Positions 28,675-39,488 of a stretch of DNA of 64,000 nucleotides are shown piece by piece. Below the pieces are notes generated by a model, which worked only from the letters and a program-made list of their open reading frames with translations, had not been told where the DNA came from and did not search any database. The translations under genes and the position numbers were made by a program. The stretch comes from Leptospiraceae bacterium. Lineage in GTDB: Bacteria > Spirochaetota > Leptospiria > Leptospirales > Leptospiraceae. Within the stretch, counting starts at the first letter, position 1; every line of letters begins with the position of its first letter. The stretch is from assembly GCA_024233865.1 (NCBI GenBank), contig JACKPA010000017.1:62001-126000 (forward strand), given 5' to 3'.

Positions 28675-29363
28675 AGGAAAATTTAAAATTATCAAGAATT
28701 GCCTATTTAGACCCTAGGGGAAAATCTTTAAACAATCCGGATAGTTTGGAAGATTGGGAGTTAATAGCCATACTAATTGGAAAAGGAAGCAAACTCAAGG
28801 GAGTTGAGGAATTATCCAGAGAATTTTTAGTAGAATTTTCTGGTTTATCAGGATTTATCAATTCGTCTCCTTCTCAGTTGCTCAAATTTCAAGGATTAGG
28901 AAAAGCAAAGGTTGCAACCTTGATGGCTGCCAGAGAGTTGGTTAATAGATTAAAATTAGATATAATTAAAAAAGAGGCAAATTTTCCAACAAATTTAGAA
29001 CACCTTATTGAGTTAGTGTATTTAAGGTCTATTAGAGCTGTCCGGGAGTGCTTTTTTCTTATTACCTTAAATGGAATCAAAAAGCTTATCAATTTGGAAT
29101 TGATTTCTAAGGGAAGCTTGAGTGAAGTAGGTGTCCACACACGAGATATTGTTAAACTAATTTTGGATGATGGAGCAAGTTATTGTATAATTACTCACAA
29201 CCACCCAAAGCACTCATCTTTTCCAAGCCCTGAAGATTATACACTCTACAATACTCTAAAAAGCTTTTTAATGCACATTGAAGTTGAATTAATTGATCAA
29301 TGGGTAGTTGGAGTTGACGGAATATTCTCTTGCAACCAAAGAAAAATGATAAAGGAATTTTAA
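28671..29363 (+). CDS. radC: RadC-family JAMM-domain protein
   Basis: 230 residues, TTG start at 28671 with GAGG upstream. The N-terminal UPF0758 region includes a helix-hairpin-helix (LKFQGLGKAKVATLMAARELV). The C-terminal RadC/JAB domain carries the metal motif HNHPKHSSFPSPEDY, matching the family HxHP...S..D pattern. RadC proteins were linked to DNA repair, but a repair function is doubtful and many sit on mobile elements. Here it is chromosomal in setting, with a small unknown partner overlapping its start and a promoter with paired repeats. Confidence 0.85.
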   Translation: MKENLKLSRIAYLDPRGKSLNNPDSLEDWELIAILIGKGSKLKGVEELSREFLVEFSGLSGFINSSPSQLLKFQGLGKAKVATLMAARELVNRLKLDIIKKEANFPTNLEHLIELVYLRSIRAVRECFFLITLNGIKKLINLELISKGSLSEVGVHTRDIVKLILDDGASYCIITHNHPKHSSFPSPEDYTLYNTLKSFLMHIEVELIDQWVVGVDGIFSCNQRKMIKEF

Positions 29364-29365
29364 AA

Positions 29366-29710
29366 CTATATTTCTACTTTAGCAGTTTCACCATTCCAAC
29401 TCAATAAAACTTTATAATACAAATTACATTCTTGTAGGTCATCGAATTTTTCCGTATAAAGGATTCCCATCATTTCTCTAAATCGAAGAAGCTCTCTCAG
29501 CTTAGTCAAAGTATTCCATTTTGGATCGTATATTGTTAAATCTACTAATTCCATTGCTCTCGCATAACATTCCTTTACATGGTCAAATTTTCTTTTTTGA
29601 ATTAAGCTTTTAGCTCTGGCAAATTCGCTTCCTATCATCAGAATCTGCTTTGCAAAACCATATTCTGACCACTTTTCAACTGTCATGCTCTTATGATAAT
29701 GCGTCTTCAT
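29366..29710 (-). CDS. Small helical hypothetical protein paired with DUF5674-like protein
   Basis: 114 residues, almost wholly predicted alpha-helix (SEFARAKSLIQKRKFDHVKECYARAMELV, TKLRELLRFREMMGILY), with a short beta tail. Not recognised; it could be a TPR- or HEPN-like bundle, but no catalytic RxxxxH is evident. Its first 20 nt overlap the end of the DUF5674-like gene. The close coupling of two small proteins resembles a toxin-antitoxin or chaperone-client pair, without direct evidence. Confidence 0.65.
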   Translation of the reverse strand: MKTHYHKSMTVEKWSEYGFAKQILMIGSEFARAKSLIQKRKFDHVKECYARAMELVDLTIYDPKWNTLTKLRELLRFREMMGILYTEKFDDLQECNLYYKVLLSWNGETAKVEI

Positions 29711-30059
29711 AATCTAATTTTATCCACTGTATGGTAATTTGTTTTACAATTTCTCGAATTTCTGGAATTTCAATCTCCATTTTTTTGTTTATCGGAGGTC
29801 TAATATTAATTAGTGAAATATACTCAATTGATGCTTTTTCCTGCCATGGTAATAAATTAGCACCCCAAATGTCTTTTGAATTAGAGCCATTTTTTAATAA
29901 CACTTCCTCAGAATCAGCGTGCATTTCTCCCCCTATGGCTATAACTTTTCTTTTAGTATCAACAGTATACTTTATCATTGTATCATAAGGGTTGTCTTTA
30001 AAAATTTGTAAATCCTCCAGAGTATACATTCTCTCTAAAATTAAAATAAATTGTTCCAT
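29691..30059 (-). CDS. DUF5674-like protein
   Basis: 122 residues. The central GGEMHADSEEVLLKNGS, DIWGANLLP and the SLINIRPPINKKMEI segment match what I recall of the DUF5674 family, found singly or with small partners in varied bacteria; function unknown. The conserved His/Asp/Glu cluster could bind a metal. It starts 4 bp after the hslU stop and overlaps the next gene by 20 nt, so it is the penultimate gene of the hslVU transcript. Confidence 0.7.
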   Translation of the reverse strand: MEQFILILERMYTLEDLQIFKDNPYDTMIKYTVDTKRKVIAIGGEMHADSEEVLLKNGSNSKDIWGANLLPWQEKASIEYISLINIRPPINKKMEIEIPEIREIVKQITIQWIKLDYEDALS

Positions 30060-30063
30060 TGAA

Positions 30064-31491
30064 TTACAAAATATACTTACTTAAATCTTTGTCTTCCACA
30101 ACATCATTCAGTCTAGTCTTAACAAATTCAGCATCAATTTTAAAAAATTTTTCCGATTCGGGTAAATCCGGAGCGTTAAAGCTAATATCTTCCAATAATT
30201 TTTCGATAATAGTGTTTAATCTTCTCGCACCAATATTTTCATTTTTTTCGTTTACTTGATAGGCAATTTTGGCAAGTTCCGAAATTCCATCATCTGTAAA
30301 TTCTAAGGTAAGTCCTTCTGTTCCTAACAAAGCTTGGTATTGTTTGGTTAAAGATGATTTGGGAGCTGTTAATATTTTCACAAAATCATTCATGGACAAT
30401 TTCTCTAACTCAACTCGAATAGGAAATCTTCCTTGCAATTCAGGGATTAAATCAGAAGGTTTTGACATGTGAAATGCGCCGGCTGCAATAAACAATATAT
30501 GGTCTGTTTTCACAGGACCTATTTTGGTAAAAACTGTAGCCCCTTCTACTATAGGCAGTAGATCCCTTTGAACTCCCTCTCTGGATACGTCCACTCCCCC
30601 TTTATTTTCCCTTCCGGCAATCTTGTCCAATTCATCTATAAAAATAATTCCCATTTCTTCAGCCCTTCGCAAGGCTTCTTTATTTAATTTTTCCTGATCC
30701 ATCATTTTCTCAGCTTCTTGATCTGAAATGACTTCTATGGCTTCCAAAATTGGCAGTTTGCGTTTTTTATTTTTTTTATGTACAAGATCCCCTAGCATAT
30801 TTTGAATTTGACTGTCTACTTCTTCCATGTTAAACGCACCAAAAACTTGCATCATTGGCATACCAGGAGCGGATTGAGACATGTCAATTTCGATCTCTTG
30901 ATCGTTTAGCTTACCGCTTCGGAGTTTTTTTCTCATCAATTCTCTCGCTTGTAGATATCTTTCTCTTCTATCTTTCTCCGAACTGCTTAATTCGATCTCA
31001 TCCTCAATATCTGAATTTGGTTGGCTATCCGGAAGTAAAATATCCAAAATAACTTCTTCTGCTTTTAATTTGGCTTGCTCTTCAATCACTTTTCTAAACT
31101 CAGATTTTACCATATTCAAAGAAAAATTTGCAAGGTCCCGAACCATAGATTCAACGTCTCGACCAACATACCCAACTTCAGTATATTTGGTGGCTTCAAC
31201 TTTTAAAAAAGGAGCACCACATAACTTAGATAAACGTCTTGCAATCTCAGTTTTTCCTACTCCGGTAGGACCTATCATTATTATATTTTTAGGATATATT
31301 TCTTCTCGAATTTCTGTTTCTAACTTCCGCCTTCGAGTCCTATTCCTAAGAGCAATGGCTACGGCTTTTTTTGCCTTCACTTGACCTATAATATGCTCAT
31401 CCAAATGACTTACTATTTCCCTTGGCGTAAGGTCAATTTCTTGAATTTCAAAGCTTGGTGGATTTAATTTTGTTGGTACTAGTTCGTTCAT
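30064..31491 (-). CDS. hslU: HslU, ATPase subunit of the HslUV protease
   Basis: AAA+ unfoldase that feeds proteins to HslV. 475 residues, usual length. The N-terminus reads [17 protein letters not shown]. Walker A is [14 protein letters not shown] near residue 75 and Walker B is [12 protein letters not shown] near 290. A charged I-domain lies between them, and [16 protein letters not shown] follows. The C-terminal DLSKYIL is the tail that docks into HslV. The start codon overlaps the hslV stop (TAATG), giving tight coupling of the two subunits. Confidence 0.97.
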   Translation of the reverse strand: MNELVPTKLNPPSFEIQEIDLTPREIVSHLDEHIIGQVKAKKAVAIALRNRTRRRKLETEIREEIYPKNIIMIGPTGVGKTEIARRLSKLCGAPFLKVEATKYTEVGYVGRDVESMVRDLANFSLNMVKSEFRKVIEEQAKLKAEEVILDILLPDSQPNSDIEDEIELSSSEKDRRERYLQARELMRKKLRSGKLNDQEIEIDMSQSAPGMPMMQVFGAFNMEEVDSQIQNMLGDLVHKKNKKRKLPILEAIEVISDQEAEKMMDQEKLNKEALRRAEEMGIIFIDELDKIAGRENKGGVDVSREGVQRDLLPIVEGATVFTKIGPVKTDHILFIAAGAFHMSKPSDLIPELQGRFPIRVELEKLSMNDFVKILTAPKSSLTKQYQALLGTEGLTLEFTDDGISELAKIAYQVNEKNENIGARRLNTIIEKLLEDISFNAPDLPESEKFFKIDAEFVKTRLNDVVEDKDLSKYIL

Positions 31492-32027
31492 TATAATTCT
31501 TCTGTTACTATATTATGATTTGTATAAATGCAAATATCTGCCGCTATTTTTAAGGCTTCTTTTACAATGTCTATTGGTGCCATTTCCGTATGGTTGTACA
31601 AAGCTCTGGCAGCAGAAAGGGCGTAATTTCCTCCTGAGCCAATGGCAAGGATTCCATCATCAGGACTGATTATATCACCGGTGCCCGATATTAAAAAAGA
31701 TTCTTTTTTATCTGCTACGATTAGTAATGCTTCCAAACGTTTTAATATTCTGTCAGTTCTCCAATCTCTTGCTAATTCTACCGCACTTCTGGAAAGATTC
31801 CCATTATATTGTTCAACCTTTTTCTCAAACAACTCAAAAAGAGTAAACGCATCAGCAGCAGAACCAGCAAAACCCGATATAATTGTATCCTGAAACAGTC
31901 TTCTGATTTTCTTTGCAGAGTGTTTCATAACCGTATTCCCTAAAGAAACCTGACCATCACCACCTATGGCAACTTTATCATTTTTCCTTACACAAAGTAT
32001 GGTTGTAGAACGAAATTTTTCTTTCAT
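31491..32027 (-). CDS. hslV: HslV, peptidase subunit of the HslUV protease
   Basis: Proteasome-like threonine protease, 178 residues. After a short propeptide the mature enzyme would begin at the Thr pair in [29 protein letters not shown], the [15 protein letters not shown] segment and [14 protein letters not shown] follow as in other HslV proteins. It lies between xerC (3 bp away) and hslU (overlapping). The xerC-hslV-hslU order is common in bacteria and also in Leptospira. Confidence 0.97.
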   Translation of the reverse strand: MKEKFRSTTILCVRKNDKVAIGGDGQVSLGNTVMKHSAKKIRRLFQDTIISGFAGSAADAFTLFELFEKKVEQYNGNLSRSAVELARDWRTDRILKRLEALLIVADKKESFLISGTGDIISPDDGILAIGSGGNYALSAARALYNHTEMAPIDIVKEALKIAADICIYTNHNIVTEEL

Positions 32028-32029
32028 AA

Positions 32030-32968
32030 TTATTTTAATTTAGCGTGTGGATGTGATTTTCGATATACTTCTCTTAATCTTTCTTGACTGACATTCAAAT
32101 AAATTTGGGTTGTAGACAGGGAAGTATGCCCTAGTAATTCTTGCACAGCACGAATATCTGCTCCCGCATCCAACAAATCAGTGGCAAAAGTATGTCTGAA
32201 TTTATGTGGTGTAACGGTTTTTTCAAACCCCATACACTTCCTTCTTTGATTCATTATATACCGAACACCTCTAGTTGTTAATTTCTTCCCTTTTTGATTC
32301 AAGAATATATATTCACTATCTACATACATGGCTTTTCTGTCATTTAAATAATCTTCCAAAGCCTTTTTCCCGTAATCTCCGATATAAACATACCTATTTT
32401 TTTTTCTTTTCCCGGTAATTTTCAAGGTTGATAAATCTATTGACAAATCATTTATTTTTGCATTCACCAATTCAAAAACTCTAATTCCAGCAGAGTATAA
32501 AATTTCTAACATTGCTTTATCTCTTTTTTCCAAAATGGGTACTTTATTAACTTCTACAAATTCCAATAACTTTTCTGTCTCAATCGGACTAAATCCTTTT
32601 GGTATGTTTTTTTTTGTTTTAGGAAATTTTAAAGATATAATTGGATTAGAATTGATAATATTTTCTCTATGGAGAAATCTGTAAAACGTTCTTAAAGCAG
32701 ATAATTTCCTGCTTTGGGTTTTCTTTTCAAATTTATTTTTCATAGATAGGTAAGAAAAATAAGAACGTACATCAACCGTTTCTAAATGACGGAAATCAAT
32801 GCTCTCAGAAAGACAAAATTCAAAAAAAAATTTTAAATCTCTTAAATAGGCAGTTATAGTGTGAATGGAATACCCTCTCTCAACTTCTATGTACAATTTA
32901 AATTTATCAATATATTTTTTTAGTTCATCCGGAAAATCGTCTGGAATCAGTATATCAAACTCGCTCAA
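32030..32968 (-). CDS. xerC: XerC/XerD-type tyrosine recombinase
   Basis: 312 residues. An N-terminal SAM-like DNA-binding domain (about 1-105) precedes the catalytic domain. The catalytic residues are in order: Arg in [14 protein letters not shown], Lys in [12 protein letters not shown], HxxR in [12 protein letters not shown], His in [10 protein letters not shown], and the nucleophile Tyr in QIYLNVS. It should resolve chromosome dimers at dif. No dif-like site was seen next to it, and its position beside hslVU marks it as the housekeeping enzyme rather than a mobile-element integrase. C versus D cannot be settled from this window. Confidence 0.92.
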   Translation of the reverse strand: MSEFDILIPDDFPDELKKYIDKFKLYIEVERGYSIHTITAYLRDLKFFFEFCLSESIDFRHLETVDVRSYFSYLSMKNKFEKKTQSRKLSALRTFYRFLHRENIINSNPIISLKFPKTKKNIPKGFSPIETEKLLEFVEVNKVPILEKRDKAMLEILYSAGIRVFELVNAKINDLSIDLSTLKITGKRKKNRYVYIGDYGKKALEDYLNDRKAMYVDSEYIFLNQKGKKLTTRGVRYIMNQRRKCMGFEKTVTPHKFRHTFATDLLDAGADIRAVQELLGHTSLSTTQIYLNVSQERLREVYRKSHPHAKLK

Positions 32969-33036
32969 ATTTGCCTCTTTGTATCAATTATCAATCTATG
33001 GAATATTAGCTTCCTAATCAAACAGAATTTAAAAAA

Positions 33037-33846
33037 TTATGATTTAATTTTCAAACTTTGGACTAAAGTTTCATGAAGAATCGAATTGCTTGCAACTATA
33101 TTTTTTACATAAGGAGTAAAACAATCACCATTGTATGCAGAAACTTTACCACCTGCTTCTTCAATAATAATCGAAGGTGCTGCCATGTCCCAAGGTTGTA
33201 AAAAGTCCTCCCAAAATCCATCAAACATACCTTCTGCTAACCAACATAGATCTAAGGTAGCAGCCCCTGTTCTCCTTACTCCCCTTGATAATAACATTAT
33301 TTGTTGAAGGCGAAACATAATATCATCAATAATAGATTCTTGGTTGTAAGGAAAACCTGTACAACATAAGGCATTTATAAGCTGATTAGTATGGGATACA
33401 TGAATTGGTTTGTTATTTTTAAAAGCTCCGTTTCCCCTTTTAGCATGATAAACATCACCCAAGTCTGGTAAGGCAACAACACCCATAAGTATTTGTGACG
33501 TTGTAATATCTTCTAAAGCAATGGCTATTCCATACAAAGGTAATCCATGAGCATAGTTGGTGGTACCATCTAACGGATCAATAATCCATTTTAATTGACC
33601 TTGAGATGCTATAATTCCAGTTTCTTCACATAATATAGGGTCTTGTGGAAATTTACTTTTAATATTCTTAAGAATCTTTTCTTCTGCTCCCTTGTCTGCT
33701 TCGGTGACAAGATTTATTTCACCTTTCTTTTCTATTTTTAGGATGTTCTCATTCCGAAAGCTTTTTAAAAAAACAGCGATTTCCTCTACAAATTCAAGTG
33801 TAAAAATATACCGATCATTTACTTCCATATCCAATGTTTTATTCAT
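33037..33846 (-). CDS. Inositol monophosphatase family protein (SuhB-like)
   Basis: 269 residues, Mg-dependent phosphatase fold. Metal-binding motifs are complete: LCEETG (near residue 77), WIIDPLDGTTNYAHG, and the C-terminal PWDMAAPSIIIEEAGG. The family takes inositol-1-phosphate, and some members act on fructose-1,6-bisphosphate or PAP. It lies 8 bp after the large Cache/PAS kinase on the same strand, so it may be transcribed with the signalling genes, and 68 bp before xerC. Confidence 0.92.
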   Translation of the reverse strand: MNKTLDMEVNDRYIFTLEFVEEIAVFLKSFRNENILKIEKKGEINLVTEADKGAEEKILKNIKSKFPQDPILCEETGIIASQGQLKWIIDPLDGTTNYAHGLPLYGIAIALEDITTSQILMGVVALPDLGDVYHAKRGNGAFKNNKPIHVSHTNQLINALCCTGFPYNQESIIDDIMFRLQQIMLLSRGVRRTGAATLDLCWLAEGMFDGFWEDFLQPWDMAAPSIIIEEAGGKVSAYNGDCFTPYVKNIVASNSILHETLVQSLKIKS

Positions 33847-33854
33847 ATTATTTC

Positions 33855-36800
33855 CTATTCTTTCAACAATTCTATAATTTGATTAATTTGAAACTTTCCA
33901 GCAAGGTCTTCAAGTCTATGGATAAAAGGTTGGGATGATTCGTCAATGTCTTTTAAATCATTTAATTCCTCTTTGAATTTTTTTATATCTCCTTTTTCTA
34001 AAATTATCACCAAATGCTCTGTTTTTTCTTTAGGCAGTTTTATCATTTTCTCTATATCTTTATTTATTTTGGTTTCAACATCTATAGGTTGTAAAAATTC
34101 ATTTATACTATTTTCTACTAAACTTGTTTTGATTTTAAATGCAAAAACACTACCAACATCCTTTTTACTTTTCACTCGCAATTCACTACCCATAAGTTTG
34201 ATCAATCTTTTGGTGATAGATAAACCTAATCCGGTTCCTTCTATATCTCCAACATTTTTAATCCGTTTGAATGGTTCATAAATGTCATTCAACATATCTT
34301 TAGGAATCCCTATACCGGTATCACCCACCAAAAATGCCAACTTTTGGCTTCTTTTATTATAACTAACCTTCAAAATTACTTTTCCCTGTTTTGTAAATTT
34401 AACGGCATTACTTAACAAATTCAATAAAATTTGAGTTAAACGTCTACTATCCGTATGAACATGAGTAGGAACAAAATTACCAACTCTATAATCAAAAAAA
34501 ACATTGCTTTCGAGAGACTTCGCCTTCACCATTTCTACAATACCTAATAAAAAAGGTCTTAGAGAAAATGATTGTTCATTTAATTCTACTTTTTTGGCTT
34601 CTATCTTGGAAAGGTCTAAAATATCATTGATAAGAGTCAATAAATGATTTCCGCTTTGTTCTATAACTCGTATTCCCCTTTTCTGCATTTCTGTCATATT
34701 TTTTTCTTTTTGCAATAACTGAGTATACCCTAATATTCCATTGAGTGGGGTTCGTAATTCATGGCTAATATTGGCAAGAAACAAGCTTTTGACTTTAGAC
34801 GCTTTTTCTGCTTCTTCTTTGGATTTTGTTAGTTCTTCTTCAAAATATTTTCTATCCGTTACATCCATAATATAAACATCAAAATGTTTTATATCCCCCC
34901 ATTCACTTCTAATGATTACCGTAAAATCAAATATCCACCTAATTTCTCCAAAACCGGAAATTATTCGGTAGTATTCATGCTCAATGAAATTTGCACCGGA
35001 TTTACTTGCAGTTTTGATTTTTTCTCTAACCCTTTCTATATCATCAGGGTGAATGATGGAGTAATATTCTCTGCCCTGAGATTGGAAAAAATCCTTTTTA
35101 AATCCGAACTGAATAATATTGGGAGATACGTATTCTATAATTAAATTTTCGGTAGCTTGCGTTCTGAAAACTACAACCGGACCACCAATAAAAAGCTTTC
35201 GTTCTCTTCGTAAACTTTCTTCTATATTTTTCAGAGTCGTAATATCTGTTAGCAATCCATACCATTGTAGAGTATCATTGTTTATTGTATTTAATACGGC
35301 TTTTCCTTTTACCCATTTTATAATGTTGGATGAGTGGATTCTAAATTCATGCATCCACATTTCTTTTTTATCAATGGCATTTTCCACAGATACTAAAAAT
35401 TCTTTTTTATCATCATTGATTATTGTATCTAAGATGATTTTTATATTTAAGATTACCTCTCCCGACTCAATACCAAACAATTCCTTAACACCATTACTAA
35501 TAAAGGTTATTCTGTCTTTTTTTTGGGGAGTATGTTCAAAAATAAATACGACTCCAGGTATTGCATCTGTTAAATTTTTAAGTAGGTCTCTATTGTACTG
35601 AAGTTCTAGTTCATATTTTTTCCGAATTGATATATCACGAATAATTTCTTGTCTGTAAATATTACCGTTTGTTATTATAGTTCTGGAGCTTATTTCAACA
35701 GGAAACACAGTCCCATCTTTTTTTGTATGGATTATTTCATAAATCAAACCTTCTTTACTTCTAACATTATGCCAATTGTTCTCAAAAACATCTAAAAAAT
35801 CCGGCACACATAATTCACGTATATTTTTTTGTAAAATTTCCTTTCGAGAATATTGGTAGGTGTGCAACGTTTTATTATTCGCTTCAATAATTTGTCCGTT
35901 ACTATCGGTTAATAGAATAATATCGTTTGCATACTTCGTTAGATAGTCATAATGACTCCTAATCGCTTGACGTTCTTTCTCGGCTTTATAATCTCTTTTA
36001 ATGTTTAAATCATGAATCCACCAAACCAAACTTAATATTCCAACGGTGATAAAAATTAATATGGTGACAAAAGCAGAAAGTATCCATACGGTTTTGTGAA
36101 TGGGTGAATAGATTTCATTTTCATCTACTTTGGTTAGTATCAACCAACCTGTAACGGGAATCTCTTCCATATAGGCGAGAACTTTTTTATTTCTATAATC
36201 CAAGCCTTCATAAAAACCAGGTTCTTTTACTATATCTACAGCAGAAAGAATACCTTTTTCAAACACAGGAGTGACATTTTGAAAACTTGTACCGCTTTGA
36301 AATTTTAACTCATTAATATAAACGAGATGATTTTTTGATTTCTTAAGTATTAAAGTCTCTAAAGTTTCACTTTTTGTAGATGTTGATTGAAGTAAAGGAA
36401 ACAAAAATAAAGAAGGTTGATTCCGAAAAAGCAATACACCTATATTCTGTTTGGCTTGAAAATTATTTACCAATGGAATATATAAGTCGAGGAAAATGGT
36501 ATCATTCGGATATGACCTATATAGCTCAGAAAAAGTAATATTGTTATTTTTTAATGAATCGGCAAATTTTACATCAAAACCGGGTTCAAATTTTAGATTT
36601 TCTTCCCTTTCGGGATAAAGAATTTTTTTATTTTTATCTAAAAGAATAACTTCCGTATAACCAAAATTTCTCTGAATGGATAGCAATCTTTGTTGAATTT
36701 TAAATTTTCTATGATTTGAACCAAATCCTTCCAGCGACCATAAATATATTTCCTCCGCCAAATAAGATTCCACACCAAAATATTTCCCTTCCAACTTTTG

Positions 36801-37031
36801 TTTGTAAAACCAATATTCAATTTTATCTTTTTGGGACTGTGTTATATTTTTCAGTTCTACTTGCTTGGTTTTTGTGATAGTGTTTTTTTGGTACAGATAA
36901 AACCCATATCCGGTCAAAAAGAAAAGTATAGTGATAACAAAAAACATTACTACTTCGGGAAGAAATTTTTTTAATCTTCCCGAAATCAATTTCCACCAAA
37001 CTTTAATTTTTATGGTTAGATTAGGTTTCAT
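33855..37031 (-). CDS. Membrane sensor histidine kinase: Cache domain, three PAS domains
   Basis: 1058 residues. One helix near 25-45 (VVMFFVITILFFLTGYGFYLY), an extracytoplasmic Cache-like sensor (46-315), and a second helix near 320-342 (ILSAFVTILIFITVGILSLVW) place the sensor outside. PAS domains follow (about 360-480, 485-605, 625-740). The phospho-acceptor lies in FLANISHELRTPLNG. The ATPase domain has NLLSNAVKFTKQG, VGDTGIGIPKD and GTGLGLSITKRL. A helical tail of about 90 residues after the ATPase domain has no receiver. No dedicated response regulator with an output domain lies beside it. It belongs to the cheR-to-suhB run. Confidence 0.93.
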   Translation of the reverse strand: MKPNLTIKIKVWWKLISGRLKKFLPEVVMFFVITILFFLTGYGFYLYQKNTITKTKQVELKNITQSQKDKIEYWFYKQKLEGKYFGVESYLAEEIYLWSLEGFGSNHRKFKIQQRLLSIQRNFGYTEVILLDKNKKILYPEREENLKFEPGFDVKFADSLKNNNITFSELYRSYPNDTIFLDLYIPLVNNFQAKQNIGVLLFRNQPSLFLFPLLQSTSTKSETLETLILKKSKNHLVYINELKFQSGTSFQNVTPVFEKGILSAVDIVKEPGFYEGLDYRNKKVLAYMEEIPVTGWLILTKVDENEIYSPIHKTVWILSAFVTILIFITVGILSLVWWIHDLNIKRDYKAEKERQAIRSHYDYLTKYANDIILLTDSNGQIIEANNKTLHTYQYSRKEILQKNIRELCVPDFLDVFENNWHNVRSKEGLIYEIIHTKKDGTVFPVEISSRTIITNGNIYRQEIIRDISIRKKYELELQYNRDLLKNLTDAIPGVVFIFEHTPQKKDRITFISNGVKELFGIESGEVILNIKIILDTIINDDKKEFLVSVENAIDKKEMWMHEFRIHSSNIIKWVKGKAVLNTINNDTLQWYGLLTDITTLKNIEESLRRERKLFIGGPVVVFRTQATENLIIEYVSPNIIQFGFKKDFFQSQGREYYSIIHPDDIERVREKIKTASKSGANFIEHEYYRIISGFGEIRWIFDFTVIIRSEWGDIKHFDVYIMDVTDRKYFEEELTKSKEEAEKASKVKSLFLANISHELRTPLNGILGYTQLLQKEKNMTEMQKRGIRVIEQSGNHLLTLINDILDLSKIEAKKVELNEQSFSLRPFLLGIVEMVKAKSLESNVFFDYRVGNFVPTHVHTDSRRLTQILLNLLSNAVKFTKQGKVILKVSYNKRSQKLAFLVGDTGIGIPKDMLNDIYEPFKRIKNVGDIEGTGLGLSITKRLIKLMGSELRVKSKKDVGSVFAFKIKTSLVENSINEFLQPIDVETKINKDIEKMIKLPKEKTEHLVIILEKGDIKKFKEELNDLKDIDESSQPFIHRLEDLAGKFQINQIIELLKE

Positions 37032-37111
37032 TTTTAAAATGACTTAAAATTACTTTTCTTATTTTTAAAGCTAAGTTTGGATATGGTTTTTTCAAATAAA
37101 ATTGAATAAGG

Positions 37112-38338
37112 TTAATTTGGTACAATATAAGGAATTGAGATATAAAAAGTAGTGCCTCTATCTTTTTCAGATTGTAACCAAATATTTCCATCCAGTAATT
37201 CAACAATTTTTCTTGCAATGCTTAAACCAAGTCCGTTTCCACCGTAACTTCTGTCAGACGATTCTTCGGATTGTCTAAAAAGGTCAAAAACTAATTCTTG
37301 TTTTTCTTTAGGTATTCCAACTCCTGTATCTTCTATCGAAAAGATAACCTCTTTTTTATCTTTTAAGTAACAATTTAACTTTATATAACCTTCTTTTGTA
37401 AACTTTAATGCATTATCGAATATATGGAGCAAAGCTTTTGTTAAATAATAGTCATCAACTAAAATTATCTTTTCATTTTCTGATAATTTATTTTGAATTA
37501 TAATGTTGATATTATTTTTATTATTTCTTTCTTGAATTTTTAAAATTTCCTTTTCCGCTACTTTTAATAAATTATCAATAAAACATACTTCTCTGGTAAT
37601 ATCTACCTGATTCGTTTCTAATTTCGAAATATCAATAATATTTTCTATACTATATAATAATTCATAACCACTTTGCTTAATAATATTAAAAAACTTTTCC
37701 TTAGTGTTATCATCTTCTTTGTTTACAAGCAATTCAGAAAAACCTAAAATTTTATTTAAGGGAGTTCGAATTTCATGAGACAAATTTGCTAAAAAAGTTG
37801 ATTTTAACCTATCCGACTCTTCTGCTTTTTCTTTAGCTACCTTTAATTTAGTGATTGTATCGCCCAGCTCTTTTGTTCTTTCTTCAACTTTCATCTCTAA
37901 TTCTAATTTGGCTTTTTCCAAGCTTTTCAGTAATTTTTTATTCTCAACCATTAATTTGTGTTTATCAAAAGCCTCATTTACAATCGCTTCTAGTTCTACC
38001 GGAATCCAAGGTTTCTGGATAAATTTGTGTACATTTCCAATTTCCAAAGCCTCCATAAGCGATTTTATATCAGAATAGCCGGATAATATCAAACTTACAA
38101 CATCGGGAAATTCTTTTTTAATTATTTTTAAGAATTCAGTCCCACTCATAACCGGCATTCTTTGATCGGAAATGATTACCTGAACAGGGTTTTCTCGCAT
38201 AATTTTACTCGCCTCTTCTATGGAATTGGCTAAAAATACGTTATATTTTTTTCGAAATTGTCTATAAATGGAACTAAGGATTTCTTGTTCATCGTCTAAA
38301 ATAAGCAAATTTTCCTGTTGTGGACTAATTTGATGCAT
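37112..38338 (-). CDS. Receiver-histidine kinase fusion
   Basis: 408 residues, cytoplasmic. The receiver domain (about 10-130) has DDEQ and the acceptor in VQVIISDQRMPVMSG, and ends in a coiled coil (KLMVENKKLLKSLEKAKLEL). The DHp helix carries FLANLSHEIRTPLNK and the ATPase domain FDNALKFTKEG, EDTGVGIPKE and GNGLGLSIARKI. Such receiver-first kinases often act as phosphorelay nodes. It follows cheB by 25 bp on the same strand and may couple CheB/CheR adaptation to other signals. The gap to the next gene is 80 bp. Confidence 0.93.
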   Translation of the reverse strand: MHQISPQQENLLILDDEQEILSSIYRQFRKKYNVFLANSIEEASKIMRENPVQVIISDQRMPVMSGTEFLKIIKKEFPDVVSLILSGYSDIKSLMEALEIGNVHKFIQKPWIPVELEAIVNEAFDKHKLMVENKKLLKSLEKAKLELEMKVEERTKELGDTITKLKVAKEKAEESDRLKSTFLANLSHEIRTPLNKILGFSELLVNKEDDNTKEKFFNIIKQSGYELLYSIENIIDISKLETNQVDITREVCFIDNLLKVAEKEILKIQERNNKNNINIIIQNKLSENEKIILVDDYYLTKALLHIFDNALKFTKEGYIKLNCYLKDKKEVIFSIEDTGVGIPKEKQELVFDLFRQSEESSDRSYGGNGLGLSIARKIVELLDGNIWLQSEKDRGTTFYISIPYIVPN

Positions 38339-38363
38339 TTTCTCTTACCGGTTTATGCTCACT

Positions 38364-39488
38364 TCAAGTTCGATATTTTTCAATAATTTTAGGAACATCG
38401 TTTAATGATATAATTTCTTTTGCAGCTCCTAATTTGATTGCCTCTTTTGGCATCCCAAACACAACACAAGATTCCTCATCTTGAGCATAAGTGATAGCAC
38501 CTGCATCATACATTTCTTTTAATCCGTACGCACCATCACTTCCCATACCTGTCATTATAATTCCAACCGCATTTTTTCCAGCAACTTTTGCAACTGATTT
38601 AAACAACACATCTACGGAAGGTCGGTGTCTGCTGATTAGCGGACCGTCTTGAACTTCCACATGAAACTGTGTTCCGCTTCGTCTCAAAACCATGTGTTTG
38701 TTTCCCGGTGCAATGAGTGCTACTCCCGGAATCACTCTATCCATACTCTTTGCTTCTCTAACATTTAATTGACTAAGAGTATTCAAACGATTTGCAAATG
38801 CTTCCGTGAATTTTTCCGGCATGTGTTGAACTATTACAATTCCAGGGGCATTTGAACTTAGCTCGGTCAGTATATATTCCAAAGCAATAGTTCCACCCGT
38901 AGAAGTTCCAATTGCAACCACTTTTTCGGTAGTAGAAAAGCCCAAAGTAGACGGAGCAGTTACAGTTTGATGATATGAAACATTCTGTAAATCTCTTTTT
39001 GGTACAGGTTTCGAGATATTATTCGCAGATGATGGTCTTTTAGCAATATCCAGTGTATTGGACCTTTGAAATCCCAATCGCTTTCGATTGGAAAGAGAAG
39101 CAGCCTTAATCGAATCAATCAACATCTGGCTTGACTCGGACAAAAAGTTTTTTAATCCCAAATGAGGTTTGGCAATAATTTCAACTGCTCCGGCAGACAT
39201 AGCCATCATTGTAGTGTCAGCGTTTTTTTGGGTTAAAGTAGAACAAATAATAATAGGAGTCGGCCTTTCACTCATAATTTTCTTAAGGAATGTTATCCCG
39301 TCCATACGAGGCATTTCCACATCAAGAATAATTACGTCTGGCCATTCTTTTTTCATCTTGTCTTGAGCAAAAATCGGATCAGATGCCGTACAAAGAAGAT
39401 TTAATTCTTTATCCGATTTAATGATTTCTCCTAAAACCTGCCTAACAAGTGCTGAATCATCTATTACCATTACATTGATTTTTTTCAT
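38364..39488 (-). CDS. cheB: CheB, chemoreceptor glutamate methylesterase / deamidase
   Basis: 374 residues. An N-terminal receiver domain (phospho-acceptor Asp56 in [12 protein letters not shown]) is joined by a linker of about 40 residues to the methylesterase domain. The catalytic Ser is in [12 protein letters not shown], His in [15 protein letters not shown] and Asp in [10 protein letters not shown]. It removes methyl groups from chemoreceptors when phosphorylated. It overlaps cheD by 4 nt. No cheA, cheW or cheY lies in the window, so this is an auxiliary adaptation module. Confidence 0.96.
   Translation of the reverse strand: MKKINVMVIDDSALVRQVLGEIIKSDKELNLLCTASDPIFAQDKMKKEWPDVIILDVEMPRMDGITFLKKIMSERPTPIIICSTLTQKNADTTMMAMSAGAVEIIAKPHLGLKNFLSESSQMLIDSIKAASLSNRKRLGFQRSNTLDIAKRPSSANNISKPVPKRDLQNVSYHQTVTAPSTLGFSTTEKVVAIGTSTGGTIALEYILTELSSNAPGIVIVQHMPEKFTEAFANRLNTLSQLNVREAKSMDRVIPGVALIAPGNKHMVLRRSGTQFHVEVQDGPLISRHRPSVDVLFKSVAKVAGKNAVGIIMTGMGSDGAYGLKEMYDAGAITYAQDEESCVVFGMPKEAIKLGAAKEIISLNDVPKIIEKYRT

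Noticed and set aside
32030..32968. Integrase marking a genomic island
   Set aside because: Full XerC/D-type catalytic set and the xerC-hslV-hslU order mark a housekeeping gene; no att-like repeats were seen nearby.
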